A stretch of DNA of 64,000 nucleotides from Breviolum minutum Mf 1.05b.01 (GCA_000507305.1 DF239245.1:59855-123854); one strand, 5' to 3'. Shown: positions 44,010 to 56,200, counted from the first letter of the stretch. Notes: generated by a model not told the origin, from the sequence alone. Made by a program: numbers and translations.

Positions 44010-45423
44010 TGGTGGCATGCCGTAACAGTGACACTTTACGTTTGCAGGCATTGGGTGTTGCAGACATCCAAAACTGTTTCTGAGAGCATCACAAGGGGAC
44101 TACCCGTTCAAGGACATAGTCACACCTGAAAGTTATGAACTGGTAAATGCAAGATATTGCAAGATGATTCAGCTTGCGAACGATGCATTACAGACTTAGA
44201 ACCCATCTTTCTGGGCCCAGGTTTCCCAAGTCATTTCCAAAAGCGATGTTTTCAGCATTAAGCCATTAAGCAGTCATTGCACATTGCCAGTGCATGCAGG
44301 TCACTTATCGATCTCATAATTCTTGAGGTATACTCCAATGAGATCCAAAGCGACACCTGTCCAAGGCACAGGGTCACAATGATGAAACTTTGCGTCTCAA
44401 AAGCGGCCGCCTAAATTTCGGGGTTCATTCAACGTCGCCGTCAGCTCGGACGGAGGCAAGCGATGCTGCAAGTCCTTAGAGTCACCCCCAAAACGGCAAT
44501 GTTCAGTGCCAGTGAACCCTGTTCACTATCATGGTCGGCTTTTGAGTAGCAGACCCGAGCATCCTGGCAGTCCTGCCATTTCCAACACGTTACAAAGGAA
44601 ATGTAAGTTTGTCCCAAATATCCAAATATCCCGCTGTGCTCTAGTTCCAGCAAGCCATGTCGTACATTAAAGGGGTAGCTGTGGATTTTCATACAACGCC
44701 ATAGAATCTGCAACGATCGGAGACCAGATAAGGTTCCGTTTCTTCAACACATCTTCGCAGCTATCTTCCTTGAACAGTCGTGCCATTTATGTATACGTAT
44801 ATATATATATATACACATGTATGTAGAGCTCTACCTCCAGCGGCTCTGAGGTCTCTTGTTCAACATTGTCCAACCAGATTTGCCAAAATTGAGATCTGTC
44901 CAACAGTGGTTTCCATCTAAAATTCCCAGCGTGCCTTCAGGACCATATCAAAAATTCCGTCATTCTGCTGTCCCTGCATGCTGAAGATGTATCCATCCGT
45001 TACTTCAATCAACAAGGCTTTTCAATTGCAGCGCTCTGGGAGTTCAGCGAGATGCTCTGATTTCATTTCACATGATCCATCAACATTTCTTTCGGACAAA
45101 ATTACGCAAAGAAGCATTATGCTTTCTTTCAGAGAACACAAAGGCCAACACATGCCAGGCACATTGCTCATACTTTTCCAAGCGAGCGGTCGGCCATGCG
45201 AAAATATGGAACCCACACTTGGGCTCGAAAACTAGGCCTTGCTTCTTCTTGCTTAGATTTTCGTTCGTTGAAGCCAGTCCTTGTTCTTCAGAGTTGCTTC
45301 CCATCTAAACAAGAAAAGACTCGGAAAAGCCTATGCAAAGTTGCAAGCGCTTTCAAGTAATCACCCCTAGACAGTATGTACAGTCGTTCCAGCCACTTTG
45401 CCAGACACTAGCATGTAGCTGTC
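44010..45423. other. Largely unassigned; short (TA)n at 44795-44815
   Basis: A minus-strand reading at 44441-44600 (CYSKADHDSEQGSLALNIAV) is a weak candidate. The region 44830-45420 shows only chance frames on both strands. The stop of the mitochondrial carrier gene lies at its upper border. Confidence 0.3.
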
Positions 45424-48400
45424 TCAGCTCTCTGGTAAGCTCTCTTCAATCAAAGGTTTGAGGATATCGACTGCTGGAAAGAGTACCTCCACCACAGGCA
45501 GCGGTTTCTGGACACATGTCGACACACCACCGGAAGGTTCTGAGCCACTATTTCTACTTCTCTATGCTGCCAAGACTCTGCATTCACAGGTCCAGCACGC
45601 ATGAGTACTGCAGAGTATCCTGGAAGCCACGTCAACACGATCCGACATAGGCTGCCAAGGATGGACAAAACACATTGTTTTGATGCCAAATGAAAATTCA
45701 GATCACCAGCGCAAAACAAAACTCTTTGCAGGATAACGCAAACAAAGACCTTTCAATTTACACTACTCCTACATGGACAATCTATCAAAGTGTTTTCTAT
45801 ACCAAAGACTTCCAGAATCAGAAGCAGCAAGCATCCCGTATTGTCACCAAGCACTGCTCAAGAAGTCCTCTTGTAAACCCAGAAATACCATCTTGGCTAT
45901 AGAGCTGACGGGCACAGTTGACCTCAGCTGGCGAGTCATCCAAAGCTTGAATTCCAATTCAGAGCAGCTTGGCGATCCCTTCTCCATGACAAGACTTGTA
46001 ACCATGAATAGATCTCAGGTGTGCAGACAAGCTGCTACCCCTGTATATTTCCGGCCTCAAAGGGTGGAGAACTAAATCGAAGCTCTATCATTCACAGTGT
46101 TGTGGAACCGGGTGATTCTGACGTTACAACTGTTGCTTGTCTGAAGCAAATGCTCCAGCCTGCTCCATAGACTGCTTCTCCCATGACACGGCTTTGCACC
46201 ACCTTGCACAGCTTAGAGATTGAGCTGTGACATGGTTGATGTCCCGAAGCCATGTCTGGCTGGAAAGTAGCCAAAGGATACATTTTGCTGCACTGATCTG
46301 GAGTAACTTGGCAACACCAGGATAGAGATTGTGAGTTGAAACTGGGGACTCTTCAATCTGCCCAGGAACATCCAAAGGGAAGACTGCAGTCCAGCATAGG
46401 ACACCAGCCATTGCCCCATAAACACCTTTGCGAAGCCACCGAAGTTGAATAGAGGCAGCATGTTCTTCGCACAACAAAATCAGGGCCCACTATACCCAAC
46501 TCTGAGATTTTCAAATCTGCCTGTAATCCTCTGGAACTATCCTCCAGAATCCGAGTGCAAAAGTTTATGTCGAAGGGTGTCCAGTCCAAAAATGAAGGTC
46601 AAGCTCAACTAGAGTCTCATCATTTCCCTGACACACCTCTAGCTGAAACAACGCAAAACAAATCCAGTGCTGATACCACTAGCCGGCACTAGCCCACTTC
46701 AGTTTTCACTTTCCAGAATCTCGCCAACAAACATGCACCCCAAGAAACCTGCACGCATCCAACAGCGTCGCCACAGGTTGGAACATGCTCAACAACACAC
46801 ACAAACACGACTTGCTGCCCAAGCGCTATTGCGCAGCTGCACAGCTGCTCCAGACCCCTTGTCTTTCGGTCCGCCTTTGCACAATGGCTGTCCGGAAGCA
46901 CAGAGAACTGTTGCGGTATTAGAATGCTGTCACTTTCCATCATGAGAAATCATCAACACTGTATGAAGTGACAAGCAGAAGCTCAAGCCAAAAAGCAAAG
47001 TGGAAATTGGAAGAAAAAAAAACGTAGTCCCAAGTCTCTGAGTTCCCTGCTGTCCCAAGCGGGCCACACAGGCCCACGTTTCATTGCCTGCTTTAAGAAC
47101 CACTTGGTGTACATGTCATGTCGCACTAAGCAAAACTATCCAGGCTGTCAAGTGACAAATTGTGACTGTATTTGGATGCAACATGACCTAACCGCTCGGG
47201 TTTCTACTGTCAAGGAGCAACTTTGTCTTCTTAATTGTTTAGGAAAACTGACACGACCCAAATCAAAATCAAATCTTCTAAATTGGAAAATTCCCTTGGG
47301 GTTGCACACTTATTAAATAGGCGAGTTAATATCAACTATCGATTACTTCAACCAAGGGCTGTTTTGGATGACGAACACAAGCCCACCTCATAGGTTACAA
47401 AGAAGACTCCCAAGGCCAATGGAAACCGCACAAAGCCACTGACAAACGCTCGGAAAAAACCTGGGAGCGATTGTGAACACTTGCATTTTGGGTTGTGATG
47501 TATGTTTCAAGTCAGTTTAGGAAGAATGGTGCACAATCAGCAATACACTGGACAAGTTCAAGTTTGCAACTCAAGCTGAGTGGATCGTCGCAAAGCCAAT
47601 CTGAAATGAATTCTATTCAAGTAGTTCTTCGATTGAGACCTTGACCATCTCAGATAACTCTGAATCGGAAGAATATACAATCTGTCAATCCTCAATATTT
47701 TGTCGTCCATCAACCACCAGGATTTTTGTCCACTTCCCCACGTTTCTTTTATTTAGCACACCTTGAAGGCCTTCGCCATGCCAAAGACGCTGGGTTGCCT
47801 CCAAGGTGGACAAACGATTCACCTCTCAGCGCCAACAAAAACACGGGGATGAGGCACGGCAAAAACACAGCTGGAAGATTCCATGAACAGTTCACCATTT
47901 TTGCTGAGGCACCTGTTGGTGGGTCTTCACCACAAAGAGCGGATGTAAGGTTGCAGCAATACATGCGCCTGAAAAGCAGCCTGCCGCTAAGACCTCACAA
48001 AAAGCGAGGCCATCTGCAAACTCAAACACACCCTTGCAGTTCAGTGTGAAACAGATTGTGCAGCGAAGAGCTACACAGACGAAAGAAACCGAGAGTGTGT
48101 GGATATTATAGTATGATATACAACAGTGGATATTATGTGTATATAAGTTACATTGTTTATATATAGTGCATGTCTGACTTCTTGAAGTGGAGGATCCAAA
48201 TAAACCTGAATTTCATCAGTTAATCACTTAAACTGGCAAGACATTTAGCCGTCATCCCACCTCTGACAGCCACAGTTGCCGCTGACCAGCACGGCGTTGT
48301 AAGTAGCCCTTACACACACACTCCCGGAAAATGTTGGGAAACAAGCAAGACTCCAAGGAAACGTGTCTTCCAATAGTCCTTTGACTACTTCTGACGTCAC

Positions 48401-48500
48401 CGTTCCCTTTTTTACCATGACGCTCCATACCCTTTAAGTTGCTGCAAGTCGCTTGTGCAGCATTGAAGGAGCCGAAGCGCACCGAGTTCAAGAGCATGTA
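45424..48500 (-). CDS. Mitochondrial carrier family (SLC25) protein
   Basis: Exons in order: 48500 downward (YMLLNSVRFGSFNAAQATCS, even helix of repeat 1); 47913-48032, exactly 40 codons (EVLAAGCFSGACIAATLHPL, FVVKTHQQ); 47762-47798 (ATQRLWHGEGLQ); 47387-47460 (FFRAFVSGFVRFPLALGVFF, VTYE). Then 46370 upward (VYGAMAGVLCWTAVFPLD); 46202 downward (VVQSRVMGEAVYGAGWSICF); about 45969-46007 (CHGEGIAKLL); 45579-45619 (YSAVLMRAGPVNA); and 45424-45486 (VLFPAVDILKPLIEESLPES, TGA). The P-x-x-x-x-K and P-x-D repeats, the EGL/EGI loops and the GPVNAVLFP end are carrier hallmarks. Such proteins exchange metabolites across the inner mitochondrial membrane; substrate not determinable. The first odd helix is not found and two junctions are open. 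Intron 45487-45578 begins GA. Confidence 0.85.
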
Positions 48501-48711
48501 CTGTCAGGTGCTATGCGGGATTTTCAGGCGAGGAGAAGACAAACACAACAAGGAGGCGAGGGTCGGCCATCAATGAAGATTCACATGTTCCTAAATCATC
48601 ACCTTTGGAGAAGACAACAGTCCATTAGCATATTGAATGTCCAAATGTCTTCGTTCTATCTTAACACTGACTCAAAAAGGGTGGAATAGATCTATGTTTC
48701 AGTTGGCAAAC

Positions 48712-48727
48712 CAGGCCAGATCCCGAC
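48712..48727 (-). CDS. Possible 16-nt micro-exon of the carrier gene
   Basis: Between acceptor CTTGCAG and donor CTG|GTTTGC the bases encode SGSGL in the phase needed to precede YMLLNSVRFGSF of repeat 1. The composition fits the loop before an even helix, but so small an exon needs transcript support. Confidence 0.3.
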
Positions 48728-48839
48728 CTGCAAGGACTAGAAAATGCCTGGATGGTTCATGGCTAACATGTTTCATAGTTTGCCAGATAAACAAGGACAG
48801 CTCCAAAATGCTCCGAACATAACCCCGCACGACACAACT

Positions 48840-49248
48840 CTCTTTCTGACACACTTACGCTGTCCTGCAACAAGTGAGGTCCGATGCCGTAGTACGGCCT
48901 CGCGGGGCAAATGAAATCGGCAAAAATTGGTGTTGCACGGAAAGTCATGAATTAACAAGCAGATGAAACGTGTTAAGATAAAGAAGATCTCCATTCACGA
49001 AACTGCATGGGACCAAGACAACTGGCAATCCTGTAACACCTCAGAACTGCCTAGTTCCTAAAGAAACTGCAACACCTCAAAAGTCCAAGGGGCAACAAAA
49101 TCACGAGTTCCCCTTTGAGTCGATCAACAGCAAGGAAGAACCATTGCATTTCCATCATCGTTCCAGGCCTCAGACCTACCACGAACAACCACAGATTTGA
49201 GCCCCGCCTCCACAGCAATTTCGAAAAACGCCCCAATAAGGTTGGCTC
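48840..49248 (-). CDS. Unrecognised ex-carrier or separate gene exons
   Basis: 49180-49248, after acceptor CCCAAG and before donor CGTG|GTAGGT, reads ANLIGAFFEIAVEAGLKSVV, a hydrophobic helix with good character. About 48840-48905 reads ARPYYGIGPHLLQDS before a strong GTAAGTG donor. They could be the missing N-terminal part of the carrier (GIGPHLLQDS resembles an even carrier helix) or a neighbouring gene. Confidence 0.4.
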
Positions 49249-49399
49249 CTTGGGAGAGTTGGAAGGAGACTTGTTACGTAAATGGACACACTCATATACG
49301 ATTGCTTAGCAACCACACATGCCACATGTTCTTTTACATTGTCTGAGTATACACTGAGAACCACAAAAAAAAATCAGCCATCCACCAAGACACACCAAC

Positions 49400-49560
49400 A
49401 TGCTGTGCTGTCTGCATCCGCACTTTGACGGACCTGGAGGTCTTCGGCAAGCTTCAAGCACCGCATCAGTTCTCTCGAGAATTTCCAGGAGAAATCTTGG
49501 CCAAGTTGCTCAATCGGATGTGACAACAGCACAGCAGCGCAGGATGCCAGGATGCCTCCA
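49400..49560 (-). CDS. Unrecognised exon
   Basis: The minus strand reads SCAAVLLSHPIEQLGQDFSW, KFSRELMRCLKLAEDLQVRQ and SADADS, a helical protein-like segment of about 50 codons. No family recognised. Confidence 0.4.
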
Positions 49561-50239
49561 CGTTGAGGGCAAAAAAAAAAATACCATCTCTCCATTCCAG
49601 CTCGGCAATGCTGCAGAATGTCTGTCTGCGTACAACACTTTTCTGTTCGTCCAACATAAAGCAGAGCAACGCATCACTGGTGTTGAAGCACAAAAATACC
49701 GAAAGCAGGAGCTATACATGGACTGGACTGCACTTGGCTTCCGACTATTAAAGTTAAACTGCTAGTGTACATGCCTATGGCACAAGTAAGTGTGCCTGAA
49801 ACAGCACCAACGGCATAGTCCCGATTGGGAAAGAAATAAAAATACATGGCTCTCGGTCATCAAAAGCCTTTCAAGAGTACTGTAGTTACTGAGGCACCAG
49901 AGCTAAAGCTGTCTTAATGTTTTTCTTCATTTTCTTCACTCTTCAATGCTTGGTCCTTTGGATTCTTGAAAAATGGTTCAAGACAGTTTTAGACTGCTTT
50001 CACTATATCAGTTGTCTGGCACTAACTAGGCTTCGCTTTGTGTTTTTGGGTCGAGGCGTTTCATGTACAAGCTGGATCATGTCTGACTACAAAGCTTGAT
50101 CCAAAATCCACCACACCAGTCATTGAAACCATGGAAACTGCTAGACTTGTCTGGAGAAATATTGCTTGACGTGTTGATGTGCCTATTTCTTGTAAGGTTC
50201 TTCGCACATACTGATTCACTGCTTCAATCACTTTGGTGC

Positions 50240-50310
50240 AAGGTTTGTTGGTGGTTGGTGGCCTTGCCCACTTGCTCCTGCTTCTCGGTGTCACTCGGCT
50301 CCGAAGTGCC
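50240..50310 (-). CDS. Short polar exon
   Basis: An acceptor TTTGTCAG at 50311-50312 opens GTSEPSDTEKQEQVGKATNH and QQTLHQSD. It is polar and probably disordered. A longer frame overlaps but is less protein-like. Confidence 0.35.
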
Positions 50311-50377
50311 CTGACAAATACAAAAAATTGTGCTGACAAAAAAGTCAAGCACTTATCGATACGGTGAGAAAATGGAT

Positions 50378-50381
50378 GAGG

Positions 50382-50441
<60 letters not shown>

Positions 50442-50530
50442 CGATGACGATGACGATGATGAGGATGACGATGATAAGTATGATGAGGATTATGGTGACG
50501 ATGATGATGATGATGATGATGATGATGNTG
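50378..50530. repeat. (GAT)n/(GACGAT)n microsatellite
   Basis: About 150 bp of GATGATGAT with GACGATGAC interruptions; a single N at 50528 marks an assembly scar. Met/Asp-only frames here are artefacts. Confidence 0.95.
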
Positions 50531-50613
50531 CGAAATCCCAGCTATTGTGATCAAAAAACATTTTACAACCTCAAATAAACCTATATATATTTATGTACAA
50601 ACAGACTTGATTG

Positions 50614-51919
50614 TTAGTAGGACAAGTATTTCACGGTCCCTGTTCCTCGAATACGGCACGCTAGTGGACATGTCTTCGTTTCTTTCCCCCAACGGCCTTC
50701 TTCTGCTGCTCCTTTCGATGACGAATTCGAACCTCTGCTGATTTTACCAGCTGCCTCAGTTCTATTGTCCATTCGGCTTAACAAAAACAATGGCATTAAA
50801 CATATAAAAAAATATGAAGCTTCAGCAAAGTAGGTAAGTAGGTTCCCAAGCCCAGCAAATTGTCGCTCCAGCCGCGCGACCAGCTCAGCATTCGACATCT
50901 CCCCGCCACCAAATTCCTGCCATGACTCACTTTCATGCAAAGCCGGAGTCAGCAGATTGACGAAAGCTGCCAAGCGCTGCCAGGCTGGCAATGTCACTCC
51001 AAGTGTTCCGCATCACAGCCTGTCCAAATCACTGATGTTTTCGATCTGAAAAGAACAAATATCAAAGGTCTGGACTTCTGGACTTCTGGCATGCCTTCCG
51101 TGTCCCCCAAGTAAAATAGGCAGGTCTTGTATGGTCCTGTCATGTTTTATGGTCCTGTCATGTTTTTGGAGGAGCCATGCACAAGGTGCCTCGCGTTCCT
51201 CAGCAATGTCTGCAGCATGCAGCAATAGGGCCGCCTTTTCAACAGGACCCACCTGGCAAGCATTTTACTGCTCTTAGTTCAATCCCACAACAAGAATTCT
51301 GCGCAAAAATGCACAAAATATGGAAGTGTCTCTGCCAGTTGCCCGCATATTTCAGGATAGGATCATTGAAATAAGCTCAGGTGCTATTCCAAACAGCGAG
51401 AGCATACCTTGATACACAGCACCTGCTGCTGACCTCTTCAACAAAATGCCAAAAGGCTTCCGGAAACCCGGTGTTATTTTGAGGCTCATCTTCCGGCAAC
51501 TTTCCAAACAATCTAGACCATAATATGATTTTCCCCTCTTCCACGCTGCCTCTTTGGCACCAAGCTGTGTCTTTAGCTCATCCCAAGGTACCTGGTTATG
51601 GCAGCGAACCAAAGAAAGGAAAGAAGCCACTAGGACCGGAAGTCTTTGGGGCACATTCACCCTGTCAGAATCGAGCATCGTTTCAGCCATCAGCTCGTCG
51701 TCCCCTTCCTGGGCCAGGAAATCTAGCAGCTAGGCTCAATAAACACATACGATATCCTTTCAGATTGCATATCAGAAAATACCATGCCCAACCCCAGACA
51801 TGCTGTAGGCAAAAGCAGAAAAAAGCCAAAAAAGAACAAACACGACCAAACACGGCCTCAGACTCACCAGCCACACTGCGTAAGAGGCTGCGTGCTTCGG
51901 CACGAAGTTTGTCCTGCAC
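50614..51919 (-). CDS. Multi-exon unrecognised gene
   Basis: Minus-strand segments: 51850-51919 (VQDKLRAEARSLLRSVAGES, EAVFG); 51610-51725 (LDFLAQEGDDELMAETMLDS, then VNVPQRLPVLVASFLSLVRC); 51520-51590 (VPWDELKTQLGAKEAAWKRG). Then 51170-51252 (GPVEKAALLLHAADIAEERE, APCAWLLQKHD) and 50820-50997 (LPAWQRLAAFVNLLTPALHE, then MSNAELVARLERQFAGLGNL). Lowest is 50660-50760 (RTEAAGKISRGSNSSSKGAA). All are helical with protein-like composition and may form one large alpha-solenoid-like protein. Identity and junctions unresolved; the 50.9-51.05 kb part is open in two frames. Confidence 0.5.
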
Positions 51920-51959
51920 ACAGCTGAAAAGGACTCTGATTCCATAAACATTTCACACA

Positions 51960-53255
51960 AATTATGCTAACATTGAAGATGAGTAGAACTGGGAGATGGT
52001 TGTGGTTGTTACGGATGAGTTTAGCAAAATATGACCATTGAAGGCAAAGTTCCAGAAATCCGGTCACAATCCAATCGTAAATGCCAGTGACCTTTTGATT
52101 GTTCATGATTCAAGATTATTCCGAATAATTACTCGTATTATGCAATTTGGAAACTTCATGAAAACTTCTGACGTTTTGTATAGATTCATTAAAAGGACAG
52201 GAGCCAAGTCTCTGCCATTGAACACTTTGAGTGCCGATCAGGAGTGGCAGTCCGGAATGGTCCAGGCGCGATTCAGGCACAGTCCCAAGCCACCTTCACG
52301 GTTTCATCAACTCAAAGGAAGCAGAAAATAGGAAACCCAGGCACCTGCCGCTTCATACTTGGTGGCCAGCATGCGGTCTTCTTCACTCAAAGTCATGAGC
52401 GCCTGCTCTTCCCATGTGTTCATTTTGTAAAATGATGCTTCAATTCTTGATTCCCTGGTTTCACCATACCTGTTCTTCCTGACGAATCAGTGAGACGAAC
52501 CGTAAGACTTGGCCTGGCTTTGAGAAGGCTGCGAGGGATCCCCTCCTGTGCGAAGGCATCTTGCAGGTGTTGTGGCTTGCTTCAACGACAAAATTCAGTG
52601 GTCATATGCTGATGGTGAGAACAATTCTTCGATTCTTGTTCCGATTCTCATTCGTTATCATCAATGTTCGGATTTGAATCATAATCTCGGTCCCACTGCA
52701 AAAAAGAAAACAACATTTTACAGCTGTGTTGGAGCAACCACAATCGCCAGAATTGCAGGTCCCGCAGACAATTGGCTACAAATGCACTGGAGAACTTCTT
52801 CAAATGAGGCATCCTGTGGAACTATGGGTGCTAGACATCCTACATGAGTTCATTTTTGTGTAAGTGTAAGTGTAACTTTGTTCTGCTTGCAGTGTGATGC
52901 TTGGAAAAACACAATATGAAACAGAATAGATGCTGGGTCTTCCCGAAGTAGAACATCCACTCCTCAATAGTGCTCCCTAGCGGTCCCTAGACTCAATCAA
53001 GAGCTCAGCAAGACGTCATGATGGAAGTGAATCGCGTGTGTCGTGTGTCCTGCTGCTTGCATCTTCCATCTCAATCCATCGAACTCCATTCCTTCGAACC
53101 TCAGAACTCAAGTTGCAGCTTGTAAATATCCTGATTCGATGAACAATTTGCACCCTTACAACTGTGCCTTGTCAATCAATGTTCTTGCTATACCTGTGTG
53201 TATCATTGAAAAAATGATAAAAAAAATGTACACCAAAAAGAAGCAGCTACATAAA
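51960..53255. other. No supported exon
   Basis: Frames on both strands (for example 52038-52331 and 52548-52847 plus) give low-quality translations without splice support. A tandem 17-bp duplication (GGTCCTGTCATGTTTT) lies just below this stretch at 51133-51166. Confidence 0.35.
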
Positions 53256-53349
53256 TCACAGTGATGTAATCTGATTTTGTACACAGCTGTAATTTATACA
53301 GATTACGTAAGCCTGTGTGAAAAACGCGTGCCAAAAAAAAAGAACTGCA

Positions 53350-53519
53350 GATTTTGTGGCCATTAGGGGCCATGACTCTGGCCCAACTTCAGCAAAGCGT
53401 CCAGGTTTATGGCCTGGATGCATCTCCTTCCAGAAAAGCGGTGTCCATTTCTGATTCCCCTTCACTTCTGCATAAGGCTCAGCTTTATTGGCCTCGCTGT
53501 ACTCATCCAATAGCTTCAT
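53350..53519 (-). CDS. Unrecognised exon
   Basis: The minus strand reads MKLLDEYSEANKAEPYAEVK, GNQKWTPLFWKEMHPGHKP and FAEVGPESWPLMATK, over 50 codons of convincing protein sequence. No family recognised; it runs into a T-rich stretch that is probably intron. Confidence 0.5.
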
Positions 53520-54663
53520 GGACCTGGGAACTCCCTTTTGGGACTTTGAGGGACTTCCAACTCACAACAAAAACTTTCCAACTCTTAGTCCCATGACTTG
53601 GCCACCCTGTCAGCACTTTCTGCTTCCAGACCTGGATCCTTGACCAACTGACCAACAAAAAAAAGACAGTGCACCTATGAAATCTATGAATGTCATGTCA
53701 TTTCAAGTCTTACAAGTTCACGAAAGGAATCTCAGGCATCACTCCTGTTGCGTCTCTGGTGATTCCGGCCCTGCACTGGTATCCGTCATCTCAGGCTCCA
53801 AAGCAGCCTTCACACCCAAGGTTTGCACTTGCATATCACAGCCAAACCACCAACTTTTGAGAATTCATTTTCAAAAAAAACTCTCTTGATATCTTCTTCG
53901 TATTTTTTCGATTTTTTTTGGGGGGGAAAGCTATCTTCACTTCACCGTTGATTTGTAAACAATAACGTTTCAGATCTTTTCACACAGCATGAAGCCCTCC
54001 CTTGAAGCCCCTTCCAGTCGCTCCTGGCATCGGAGACGAGATCCAGTTACACATGCACGGCGAGCAGCAACACCCTGGACAGGAACAACTTCAGCTCCCC
54101 AGAAACCGGCTGATCTTTTCTCGAGGCCAACAGGTTGACAGGTTCATGCATGTGATATCAAGGCTGAAATTTTACATCTTGATTTTACGTCTTCTTTTCT
54201 TCCATGGTGGGAAACAAGCAATGTCGAAATCTTCGGCAGCAAACTAATTGATGTAAACTTTGAGAGCTTTTCTACTGAGAATTTGCCAATCAGAAGCTTC
54301 TAGTTGGAAGTCATCCAAAGAAACGGACGGAGTCATGTCAGCCGGGGTTTGTAAAAACATCATTGCTTGGGAAAAACCACGCACAAACCATGCCCCGAAA
54401 CCACTAATCAGGTCCGAGTCTCTGCTAGCACACTAGTCCAGGCACGATGAGACACCTTGCATCAAATGTTTGGAGCATCGCTCAGACTCCAACATGAGGC
54501 ACCAGTGCGATGCATTGCAATCATTGCAAAACGGCAAAATCATTGGAATCAGACAACCTTGAATCCCTCGACTTTTTGGTACTGAAATCTCATAGCCCTT
54601 TCGCAGGTTCGGCGCTGTTCGCCCGCGATGCATCCCTTTGGAAAGCCCCAAAGGGCCTCAGCA

Positions 54664-55338
54664 CTATGAGCGCTTTTTTTTACGAGCAGAGCGAGACCGT
54701 TTGCTTTCTGATGATGAAGAAGTGCTTGACTTCTTCTTTTTCTTTTTCTGCTTGCTTTTGGTCTCTTTGGCTTTTGCAGTTCTCTCTGAACTGCTACTAG
54801 AGCTATCTTTCTTGTCTTTGTCCTTCTTCTTGTCACCATCTGTTGCTTTTGTGGATTTCTCTTTGGAATATTTCCGCGATTTCTCGTCACTGTCAGTTGA
54901 AGAGCTGTCCCTTTTTTGCCGCTTCTTTTTTTCCTCTCCACCTTCACTCCAAGAGTTGGCAGCTTCTTCGAGGGCCTTTTTCTGCTTTCCATGAAACAGG
55001 TGCAGATTGGCTGTGAGCATCGCCTTTAATTTGCCACGATGTGAAGCCTCACTTGGTACAAACGCTTTGTGCTTCATGACTTCATACAAAGCAGTAGCCT
55101 TCAGTTTCCCTTCAGCTGCTTGCATTAGAGCCATTTGAAGCCAATCTACTCTTGAATCACTTTCCATGCTTAGCACAAAGTCAGGTTTGGTATTGATCAA
55201 CTCTTCACTATCCGAATCCCCTGTAGGTTTCTGCGGCCGTGGCGGCCGCCGGGCCGTCACCTCCGCATCCAAGAGCCGGTCGTCCCGGCGGTTGGGATTG
55301 AAGCGAGCATTGCGCTTGTTGTTGTTGACCCAAGCCAT
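54664..55338 (-). CDS. Lysine/serine-rich nuclear-type protein, intact frame
   Basis: An uninterrupted 224-codon frame from MAWVNNNKRNARFNPNRRDD to a stop at 54664. The N-terminus is basic, then RRPPRPQKPTGDSDSEEL, a central helical domain (SRVDWLQMALMQAAEGKLKA, then TANLHLFHGKQKKALEEAAN), and a C-terminal third almost wholly Lys/Ser/Asp/Arg (SSSTSDSDEK-type and SESKRSRSARKKKRS). The tail resembles RS/KS-rich splicing or chromatin proteins. The start was chosen because the second Met opens a conserved-looking sequence; an in-frame Met lies 7 codons upstream. It is the only long uninterrupted gene here, in contrast to intron-rich neighbours, so it may be a retrogene. A shifted frame at 54549-54992 is a shadow. 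Confidence 0.8.
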   Translation of the reverse strand: MAWVNNNKRNARFNPNRRDDRLLDAEVTARRPPRPQKPTGDSDSEELINTKPDFVLSMESDSRVDWLQMALMQAAEGKLKATALYEVMKHKAFVPSEASHRGKLKAMLTANLHLFHGKQKKALEEAANSWSEGGEEKKKRQKRDSSSTDSDEKSRKYSKEKSTKATDGDKKKDKDKKDSSSSSSERTAKAKETKSKQKKKKKKSSTSSSSESKRSRSARKKKRS

Positions 55339-55941
55339 TACAGAAAGCTGAACTTGCACGCATCTCCAGCAAACATCTTGTCACATGGCTCAAGTGATCA
55401 AGTATTGATTTTAAATTCTAATGAACATAGTCCTTCAAACAAGACTTTGAAGTGAATCTGATCATACACTGTAAACGCTGGACCAAGAACAAGGTTATCC
55501 AGCACTCTTTACATCTAAGCTTGTACTTTCACGAACATGTTGCTGGAGTAGAATGCCTTTCAGATCAAACTTTGGCACTCTTCTCAATCGACTCTGAAAC
55601 AGCTTCGTTCAAAACACAATTCAGCTACAAGTCAAACAAGCGTCATTTTGGAGAGATGATTGTCAAAGGGTAGCTTGAAACTTGCATAAGCTTGCAGTCT
55701 GTTTTAACCCCCATTGCAACCTTGCTTGCCTGCCCACGCGGGCATTTCCACTTTCTTGCTGTAGCCCGGAGGGGCCTATCGCGACACATTGCACGTCACA
55801 TACATATTACACAGCAAGAAAAAAACAGTTATAGTTGATAGCCCAGGGTATAGTGTTTTAGTCATATCTCGTTCCTTTCATTCTCACGAATTTCATTGGC
55901 CTGATCACATGCTGCATCGCTGCCTGAGTATTCAATCGAAA

Positions 55942-56200
55942 TCAACTGTAATTTGCCCTTTGAGTCAACACAAGCTTTGCGGATCCTACCAGCTTATCGG
56001 AGCTTAAAAACACACAGTTGCGAATCCTGAGGTCCTGTGCTTTTGACTCCCACCCAGGATTCGCAGCAAGCATGGTGTGAGCAATGTGAATGCAGATGTC
56101 TTGAGTCTTGAACCATTGTGAGTAAACACATGAGGCAATTCCATGTTGGTGAAACCTCCGGAGTTTACACAACTTCCCAATTGCAACAAGTAGAAATGTG
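55942..56200 (-). CDS. Possible unrecognised exon
   Basis: The minus strand reads HTMLAANPGWESKAQDLRIR then NCVFLSSDKLVGSAKLVLTQ to a stop at 55942, with KLCKLRRFHQHGIASCVYSQ further up. Moderately protein-like; edges unknown. Confidence 0.35.

Noticed and set aside
51525..51947. 140-codon plus frame
   Set aside because: Antisense to two minus-strand exons with better protein character; its Lys/Gln/Thr-rich end is compositional.
54549..54992. 147-codon Lys/Arg-rich minus frame
   Set aside because: Frame-shifted shadow of the Lys/Ser-rich gene at 54664-55338.
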